64,000 bases of DNA from Micromonospora sp. WMMD1120 (lineage in GTDB: Bacteria > Actinomycetota > Actinomycetes > Mycobacteriales > Micromonosporaceae): positions 1,768,501 to 1,832,500 of the forward strand of contig NZ_JARUBO010000005.1 of NCBI RefSeq assembly GCF_029626235.1, read 5' to 3'. Below are positions 58,595-64,000 of the stretch, piece after piece. The notes under the pieces are model-generated. The model made no database searches. It saw only the letters and a list, made by a program, of their open reading frames with translations, and was not told where the DNA came from. Each line of letters opens with the position of its first letter. Within the stretch, counting starts at the first letter, position 1. A program made the position numbers and the translations under genes.

Positions 58595-60238
58595 GTGGGC
58601 AACGGCTTCGTGGTCCCGGCGATCGTCGCGGTCACCCTGGTCACCGTCGGGATCGGCTTCTACGGGCTGCGGCTGGCCCGGACCACATCCGACTTCCTGG
58701 TGGCGTCCCGGGCGATCAGTCCGACCTGGAACGCAGCCGCCATCGGTGGGGAGTACCTGTCGGCGGCGAGCTTCCTCGGCATCGCGGGGCTGGTCCTCAA
58801 GTACGGCGTGGACGTGCTCTGGTATCCGGTCGGGTTCGCCGCCGGTTACCTGGCCCTGCTGCTGTTCGTGGCGGCGCCGCTGCGGCGGTCCGGCGCGTTC
58901 ACCCTGCCGGACTTCTGCGAGCTACGGCTGGGGTCCCGGCGGCTCCGCATCCTGGCCACCGCCTTCGTGATCTTCATCGGTTGGCTGTACCTGGTGCCGC
59001 AACTCCAGGGCGCCGGCCTCACCCTGGCCACCGTGGCCGGCTCCCCGTACCCGCTCGGCGCTCTCCTGGTGGCCGCCGTGGTCACCGCGAACGTGGCGCT
59101 GGGCGGGATGCGCGCGATCACCTTCGTCCAGGCGTTCCAGTACTGGCTCAAGCTGACCGCTCTCGCCGTACCGGTGATCTTCCTGGCGTTGCAGTGGCAG
59201 GCCGACGGCCGCCCGGCGGTGACGCCACCCGACGGGCCGACGTTCCGGGCCGCGACCACCGTCGTGGTCGAGCACCGGGCGACCCTCACCCTGCCCGACG
59301 GTGACATCCGGGAGGTACGCCCCGGCGACGAGCTGACCTTCGCCGAGGGTGACAGGGTGCCGGACGTGTCCGGGGTGGCCACCGCCGCCGGTGACTGGCT
59401 GTTGCCCAGCGCGGCGGGCAACGACGATCGGGGACTGTTCGCCACGTACTCGCTGATCCTGGCCACCTTCCTGGGCACCATGGGTCTGCCGCACGTGCTG
59501 GTCCGCTTCTACACCAACCCGGACGGCGCGGCGGCACGCCGGACCACCCTGGTCGTGCTGGCCCTGGTCGGCGCCTTCTATCTGCTGCCCACCCTGTACG
59601 GGGTGCTGGGCCGGATCTACACCCCGCAGTTGCTGCTCAGCGGGCAGACCGACGCGGTGGTGGTGTTGCTGCCCGGCGCGGCCCTCGGCGACGGCACCGT
59701 CGGGCGGCTGCTCGCCGCGCTGGTCTCGGCGGGCGCCTTCGCGGCCTTCCTGTCCACCTCGTCCGGGCTGCTGACCAGCGTCGCCGGCGTCATCTCGACG
59801 GACGTGCTGGGCCGCGGCTCGGTACGCGGCTTCCGGCTGGCCACGGTGATCGCCGGAGCGGTGCCGACGGTGTTGGCGCTGCACGTCTCCGGGCTGGACG
59901 TGTCGCAGGTGGTCGGGCTGGCCTTCGCGGTCGCCGCGTCGAGCTTCTGCCCGCTGCTGGTGCTCGGCATCTGGTGGCGTGGGCTGACCGACCTGGGCGC
60001 CGCCGCCGGAGTGCTGGTGGGTGGCGGGGCCGCGATCGGCGCCGTGCTGGTGACCGTGCTCGGCCCACCGCTGTCCGGCTGGCCGGCCACGCTCACCACC
60101 CAGCCGGCCGCCTGGACGGTGCCACTGGCGTTCGCGGTGATGGTCGCGGTGTCGATGGCGACCCGCCGTCGCGCCCCCGCCGACGTCGCGGCCACCATGC
60201 TCCGCCTGCACACCCCGGAATCCCTCCGTACGCAGTGA
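58595..60238 (+). CDS. Sodium/solute symporter family cation-acetate symporter
   Basis: This 547-residue permease has about 13 membrane helices and starts at GTG 58595, one base after the accessory gene's stop. SSS landmarks: WNAAAIGGEYLSAASFLGIAG, PDFCELRLGSRRLRI, LGTMGLPHVLVRFYTNPDG, AFAAFLSTSSGLLTSVAGVIS and GLAFAVAASSFCPLLVLGIWW. It probably imports acetate or another short monocarboxylate with a cation. A periplasmic or cytosolic insertion of 100 residues (about 205-280) follows the sixth helix. Transcription may be under LytS/LytT control. Confidence 0.92.
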   Translation: MGNGFVVPAIVAVTLVTVGIGFYGLRLARTTSDFLVASRAISPTWNAAAIGGEYLSAASFLGIAGLVLKYGVDVLWYPVGFAAGYLALLLFVAAPLRRSGAFTLPDFCELRLGSRRLRILATAFVIFIGWLYLVPQLQGAGLTLATVAGSPYPLGALLVAAVVTANVALGGMRAITFVQAFQYWLKLTALAVPVIFLALQWQADGRPAVTPPDGPTFRAATTVVVEHRATLTLPDGDIREVRPGDELTFAEGDRVPDVSGVATAAGDWLLPSAAGNDDRGLFATYSLILATFLGTMGLPHVLVRFYTNPDGAAARRTTLVVLALVGAFYLLPTLYGVLGRIYTPQLLLSGQTDAVVVLLPGAALGDGTVGRLLAALVSAGAFAAFLSTSSGLLTSVAGVISTDVLGRGSVRGFRLATVIAGAVPTVLALHVSGLDVSQVVGLAFAVAASSFCPLLVLGIWWRGLTDLGAAAGVLVGGGAAIGAVLVTVLGPPLSGWPATLTTQPAAWTVPLAFAVMVAVSMATRRRAPADVAATMLRLHTPESLRTQ

Positions 60239-60254
60239 GCACGAGTGCCCCACC

Positions 60255-60332
60255 GCGCCGATCTTGCACTTGCGGTTGTTGATTTAAGCGGTTATGCACT
60301 TTATGCCAGGACAGTAAGTGCAAGATCGCGCG
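60255..60332. repeat. Palindromic intergenic repeat, copy 3
   Basis: CGATCTTGCACTT (60259-60271) pairs with 60316-60328, extended by flanking GCGC. The centre keeps GGTTGTT and CACTTTATGCC but is more diverged and AT-rich. Unlike the other copies it lies between two genes that run in the same direction. Confidence 0.88.
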
Positions 60333-60408
60333 TTGTCCGCCTCGGGGATGATGCCGGTCCGCCCCGCGCCGGAGGGCGGGACTGGTGGCTGGCGGATAAC
60401 GTCGGCGC

Positions 60409-61173
60409 ATGACTGTTGAGCATCCCGCACTCGCGCTGCGTGGCCTGGCCAAGCAGTTCGACGGCACGGTCGCGGTCGGCGGCGTCGACCTGGACGTTCC
60501 CGTGGGCTCGTTCTACGGCCTGCTCGGCCCGAACGGCGCGGGTAAGACCACCACCCTGTCAATGGCGGTCGGGCTGCTCCGGCCGGATGCCGGGGCGGCC
60601 TGGGTGCTCGGGCACGACGTCTGGCAGGACCCGATCACCGCGAAGCGGATGCTCGGCGTGATGCCCGACGGAGTCCGCCTGTTCGACAGGCTCACCGGGG
60701 CGGAGCTGCTGGCGTACAACGGGCTGTTGCGGGGGATGGACCCGGCGGTGGTCGACCAGCGGGCCGCGGAGCTGCTCGACGTGCTGGCGCTCGGCGACGC
60801 CGGCCGGACGCTCGTGGTGGACTACTCGGCGGGCATGAAGAAGAAGATCGGTCTGGCCTGCGCGCTGCTGCACGGGCCCCGCGTGCTGGTGCTGGACGAG
60901 CCGTTCGAGGCTGTCGACCCGGTCTCCGCCGCGCTGATCCGGGACATCCTCACCAGGTACGCGGCCGGCGGCGGCACCGTGGTCTTCTCCAGCCACGTGA
61001 TGGAGGTCGTGGAACGGCTCTGCTCACACGTGGCGATCCTGGCCGGCGGCACCATCAAGCGGGTCGGGACGCTCGACGAGGTCCGCGGCGACCGCTCGCT
61101 GGAGCAGGTTTTCGTCGAGGTGGTCGGTGGCCGCACCGCGACCGGCGAGGAGTTGTCGTGGCTCTCCCAGTGA
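60409..61173 (+). CDS. ABC transporter ATP-binding protein
   Basis: This 254-residue ATPase powers the membrane subunit encoded next. Walker A is GPNGAGKTTT, the Q-loop region is less clear (LGVMPDG), Walker B is RVLVLDEPFEAVDP and the H-loop VVFSSHVMEVVERL. The signature is YSAGMKKKIGLA rather than LSGGQ, a variant seen in the ABC-2 exporter group (YSxGM). It probably moves a lipid, peptide or drug outward. It overlaps the permease gene by 16 bases. Confidence 0.93.
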   Translation: MTVEHPALALRGLAKQFDGTVAVGGVDLDVPVGSFYGLLGPNGAGKTTTLSMAVGLLRPDAGAAWVLGHDVWQDPITAKRMLGVMPDGVRLFDRLTGAELLAYNGLLRGMDPAVVDQRAAELLDVLALGDAGRTLVVDYSAGMKKKIGLACALLHGPRVLVLDEPFEAVDPVSAALIRDILTRYAAGGGTVVFSSHVMEVVERLCSHVAILAGGTIKRVGTLDEVRGDRSLEQVFVEVVGGRTATGEELSWLSQ

Positions 61174-62861
61174 CTTCTGACGCCAGCCCCGCCGCGCCGG
61201 CCCGCGCGGTCTCCGCCCGGCACTTCGTACGGCTCAAGCTGCGGGTGATGGGCAACAACTTCCGGGGCCAGGGCTGGCGGATCGCCATGTTCATCGGCGG
61301 CGCGCTGCTCGGGCTCTGGTTCGCCGCCAGCGGCTTCCTCCTGTTCGCCGCCACCGGCCTGGCGGAGGACGGACGCTACGCGGTACTCGCCGCCGCGGCG
61401 GGCGGAGGGCTGCTGGTGCTCGGTTGGCTGCTCCTGCCACTGGTCTTCTTCGGCGTGGACGAGACACTGGACCCGGCCCGGTTCGCGCTCCTGCCGCTGC
61501 CCCGCCGCACCCTGGTCAGCGGTCTGTTCTTCGCGGCCCTGCTCAGCGTCCCGGCGCTGGCGACGTTGATCGGCACGTCCGGGTTGGTGCTGACCGCCTG
61601 GTCGCTGGGCGGGTGGTCGGCGGGGTTGGCCGGCGTCGTCGGCGTACTCGCGGGGTTGCTGCTCTGCGTCGCCGCCAGCCGGGCGATGACGAGCGCCTTC
61701 GCCACCATGTTGCGGTCCCGCCGGGTACGCGACCTGGCCGCTGTGCTGTTGGCGGTGGCCGCCGCGCTGCTCGGCCCGTTGCAGGTCTTCGGTCTCGCCG
61801 CATTGCGGGGGGCGGACTGGTCCCGGTTGACCGGGATCGCGACGGTGATCGGTTGGACGCCGCTCGGCGCGCCCTGGACCGTCGGCGTCGACGTGGCCCA
61901 GGGCCGGGTCTGGGCCGCCCCGGTCAAGTTGCTGATCACGCTGGTGTCCCTCGGGGCGCTGCTGGTCTGGTGGTCGCGTTCGTTGGAGTCGGCGATGGTG
62001 GGCGCGACGAGCGGCGGCAAGGCCCCGGCGCGGCGGGGAGCCACCGGCGGCGCTGTCGCCCAACTGTTCCCCCGGGCCGCCGGCTGGGTCCGCCGGGACC
62101 AGTTCGGGGCCCTGGTCGCCCGGGAGGCCCGCTACTGGTGGCGGGACGCCCGCCGCCGCGCCAACCTGATCACGATCGCGGTGGTCGGCATCTTCGTTCC
62201 CGTCTTCATCAACGTCACGGGCGGGGACTTCGCGGCCATGGAGGGCGGGAGTTTCACGGCGGCGGCCAGCGACAGCTCACCGGTCGTGGTCACCATCTCC
62301 ATGGTTCTCGTGGGTGTGCTCGCCGCCGCCACCCTGGCCAACCAGTTCGGCTTCGACGGCAGCGCGTACGCGGCGAACGTGGTGGCCGGGGTGTCCGGCC
62401 GGGTCGAGCTGCGGGCGCGGATGACCGCCTTCTCGCTGTACGTGCTGCCGATGCTGGCGTTCGTGGCGGTGGTGCTGTCGGTGCTGCTCGGTCAGCCGGG
62501 TTGGATCGGTCTCACCTTCGGCAGCCTGGTCGCCACCTATGGCACCGGGCTGGCGGTGAACAGCCTGGTGTCGGTGCTCGGGGCGTACTCGCTGCCGGAG
62601 ACGAGCAACCCGTTCGCGATGAACAGCGGGGCGGGTCTGACGAAGGGATTCCTCACCCTGCTGACGATGGTCGCCTCGGCGGTCGCGGCGGTGCCGATGG
62701 TGGTCGCCGCGGCGCTGCTCGGCGACGCGTGGCTCTGGTTGGCGTTGCCGGTCGGCGGGGCGTACGGGTTCGGGGCGGCGTTACTGGGCGCGTACCTGGC
62801 CGGAGACGTGCTGGACCGTCGCCAGCCGGAGTTGCTGGCCACCGTCACGCCGCGCCGTTAA
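61158..62861 (+). CDS. ABC transporter membrane subunit
   Basis: This 567-residue protein has about 12 membrane helices in two sets, separated by a soluble linker near residues 285-330. GTG 61158 lies within the ATPase gene's last codons. It resembles large actinobacterial ABC-2-type permeases; no substrate clue is present. Its stop at 62861 overlaps the convergent DUF397 gene by four bases. Confidence 0.88.
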   Translation: MALPVTSDASPAAPARAVSARHFVRLKLRVMGNNFRGQGWRIAMFIGGALLGLWFAASGFLLFAATGLAEDGRYAVLAAAAGGGLLVLGWLLLPLVFFGVDETLDPARFALLPLPRRTLVSGLFFAALLSVPALATLIGTSGLVLTAWSLGGWSAGLAGVVGVLAGLLLCVAASRAMTSAFATMLRSRRVRDLAAVLLAVAAALLGPLQVFGLAALRGADWSRLTGIATVIGWTPLGAPWTVGVDVAQGRVWAAPVKLLITLVSLGALLVWWSRSLESAMVGATSGGKAPARRGATGGAVAQLFPRAAGWVRRDQFGALVAREARYWWRDARRRANLITIAVVGIFVPVFINVTGGDFAAMEGGSFTAAASDSSPVVVTISMVLVGVLAAATLANQFGFDGSAYAANVVAGVSGRVELRARMTAFSLYVLPMLAFVAVVLSVLLGQPGWIGLTFGSLVATYGTGLAVNSLVSVLGAYSLPETSNPFAMNSGAGLTKGFLTLLTMVASAVAAVPMVVAAALLGDAWLWLALPVGGAYGFGAALLGAYLAGDVLDRRQPELLATVTPRR

Positions 62862-63064
62862 CCGGTGCGGCGGCCCTGGGCCTGGGCGGCGTCGGCGACG
62901 AAGCCGCGCCAGGCGTTCGGAGCGAAGGTGAGGACCGGGCCGGAGCGGTCCTTGCTGTCCCGAACCAGCACCACGCCGGGTACGTTGTCCGCCACCTCGA
63001 CGCAGTTGCCGCCGGAGTCGGTCGACCGAGTGGAGGTGCGCCATTGTGGTTCGTTGGTCGTCAT
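62858..63064 (-). CDS. DUF397-domain small protein
   Basis: This 68-residue protein has the classic DUF397 layout: WRTSTRSTDSGGNCVEVAD, VVLVRDSKDRSGPVLTF, and a C-terminal WRGFVA. DUF397 proteins are always found next to XRE-DUF5753 regulators and act as their antagonistic partners; known pairs affect development and antibiotic production in Streptomyces. It overlaps its upstream partner by four bases. Confidence 0.95.
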   Translation of the reverse strand: MTTNEPQWRTSTRSTDSGGNCVEVADNVPGVVLVRDSKDRSGPVLTFAPNAWRGFVADAAQAQGRRTG

Positions 63065-63846
63065 GGGGTCACCTTCAGCTTCCGGATCAGATCCATCGAG
63101 GCGCTTGTGGAAAGTGCTTCGCCGAGCAGGCTATCCCATTTTCGATCGATCAACCGGAGTATCTCCGGGTCGTCCATGACGTGTCCGCGAGCGGCATTCT
63201 CCAGGTAGAGCACCCGGTCGCCGTCCGGCAGATCGGCGAACACGAAGCCGCCCCCGAAGCCGACATGCTCCCCGACGCTCAGTGGGATGACGTGCAGTCG
63301 GGCGGACGGAAGCTCCGCCACCTCGAGCAGTCGGCCGAGTTGGGCGTTGAGCACGGCGTGACCACCCACCGGACGGTGGAGGCCCATCTCGTCCACCAGG
63401 AAGACGCACGTTGGCGGCGCGTCTCGGGACAGCAGCAGTTGGCGTTCGAGACGAACCGCGACAAGCTCATCGACCATCGCCGGCGGATGCAGCCCACCCG
63501 CTGAGATGACGGCTCGGGCGTAATCCTCGGTCTGAAGAAGGCCGGGCACGAGACATGCCTCGAAGGCCCGTAGGCGTGTCGCCCGCTGTTCGTATCCGCG
63601 CCAGGGGACGAACCAGGAGGGGCCATATTCCTGGTCTGCTGCCTTGAGGAGTTCGGCGAGGAGGCCGCCGGTGGCGAGGGCTTCGTCTGCCGCCACCGCG
63701 AACTCCATTGTCGGCCGGCGTCGGCCGGTCTCGATGGCCGCCACCGTGGACGGACTCCACCTGGTCAGTGTCGCCAAGGCCTCCTGGGACACCTCGGCAC
63801 CGGCGCGGGCGGACTTCAACGCCCGTACCCACATGTCGACGTTCAT
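63061..63846 (-). CDS. XRE-family HTH regulator with DUF5753 domain
   Basis: This 261-residue regulator starts at ATG 63846 with GGAGAGG upstream. An HTH occupies residues about 5-60 (AEVSQEALATLTRWSPSTVAAIETGRRRP). The DUF5753 domain has the family's typical features: RAFEACLVPGLLQTEDYARAVI, VDELVAVRLERQLLL, CVFLVDEMGLHRPVGG, LHVIPLSVGEHVGFGG and VLYLENA. It forms a Scr1/Scr2-like pair with the DUF397 protein. A palindrome lies on its ribosome site. Confidence 0.95.
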   Translation of the reverse strand: MNVDMWVRALKSARAGAEVSQEALATLTRWSPSTVAAIETGRRRPTMEFAVAADEALATGGLLAELLKAADQEYGPSWFVPWRGYEQRATRLRAFEACLVPGLLQTEDYARAVISAGGLHPPAMVDELVAVRLERQLLLSRDAPPTCVFLVDEMGLHRPVGGHAVLNAQLGRLLEVAELPSARLHVIPLSVGEHVGFGGGFVFADLPDGDRVLYLENAARGHVMDDPEILRLIDRKWDSLLGEALSTSASMDLIRKLKVTP

Positions 63847-63847
63847 C

Positions 63848-63864
63848 CTTACCTCTCCGGTAAG
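63848..63864. promoter_or_regulatory. Palindrome overlapping the ribosome site of the XRE gene
   Basis: CTTACC-TCTCC-GGTAAG is a perfect inverted repeat with 6-base arms. It covers the GGAGAGG region one base upstream of ATG 63846. Either an autorepressor site or an RNA hairpin that hides the ribosome site would fit. Confidence 0.5.
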
Positions 63865-64000
63865 TACGTGACCGCGCTGTGTAGTAAGCCCTGGCATCCT
63901 CCCCTGTCCGCGCCTTTCCGTCCAGGGTGGAGAGCACGCGGCCCGGCCGATGGAGGCGACGTCCCGGCGGTTGGGTCCAGCGTGGGGCCGCCCCGGTCAT

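Overview
The window is chromosomal DNA from a high-GC, Gram-positive filamentous actinomycete, most likely a Micromonospora or close relative in the Micromonosporaceae. The support is the strong G/C bias at third codon positions, many GTG starts, XRE-DUF5753/DUF397 pairs, a small GntR regulator with tiny partner genes, secreted CBM13-linked polysaccharide hydrolases, a DtxR-type iron box and a recurring hairpin repeat. The genus is an inference. No prophage, transposase, CRISPR array or recognisable biosynthetic gene cluster was seen; this is mostly housekeeping and regulatory chromosome with a few decayed patches.

Layout. 0-3.6 kb: the 3' tip of a secreted protein, then a paralogous Ig-like secreted protein with the same C-terminal tail, and a methyltransferase. 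3.6-7.2 kb: a secreted GH62 arabinofuranosidase behind two LacI-type operator-like sites, an LtrA membrane protein and a decayed beta-helix gene. 7.2-12 kb: two tiny genes divergent from a one-domain GntR regulator, a NarL-type two-component pair with a membrane protein, a truncated TPR gene, then tRNA-Arg(ACG) and tRNA-Ser(GCT). 12-18.4 kb: an EcsC-like protein, a CPBP protease, a flavohemoglobin, an XRE-peptide deformylase fusion and a FhuF-like reductase behind an iron box. 18.5-23.7 kb: a large GT-C-like membrane protein, a methyltransferase, a PEBP protein, a leucine-rich-repeat protein with an Imm1-like tail, and tRNA-Ser(TGA). 23.9-30 kb: quinone reductase, SoxR, a split transketolase and two glycosyltransferases. 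30-44.6 kb: lipoprotein, OmpR-type two-component pair, aminoglycoside-phosphotransferase-like protein, thiolase, rhomboid protease, cyclophilin, CorA, a MocR/LysN-like aminotransferase, CBS and NUDIX proteins. 44.7-51.4 kb: a three-gene polar-headgroup operon (nucleotidyltransferase, glycerol-1-phosphate-dehydrogenase-like enzyme, CDP-alcohol phosphatidyltransferase), a GT4 glycosyltransferase, an Fpg/Nei glycosylase and an initiating sugar transferase. 51.6-60.2 kb: a NYN nuclease, a LytS/LytTR pair, a large secreted repeat protein, a Uma2 protein, a DnaA-box cluster and a DUF485-like protein with an acetate-type symporter. 60.4-63.9 kb: an ABC transporter and a DUF397/XRE-DUF5753 pair.

How the parts work together. 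Several small regulatory circuits can be read directly: LacI-type sites with GH62, an iron box with the ferric reductase, a SoxR dyad between soxR and a split transketolase, a palindrome between the CPBP and flavohemoglobin genes, and palindromes over the promoters of both XRE genes. Convergent gene pairs are separated by near-perfect GC-rich hairpins, or by a 70-80 bp hairpin repeat present three times. The most unusual items are the HTH-sensor-deformylase fusion, the LRR-Imm1 fusion, the glycerol-1-phosphate/CDP-alcohol operon, the non-oriC DnaA-box cluster and the stop-codon-spanning tandem repeats.
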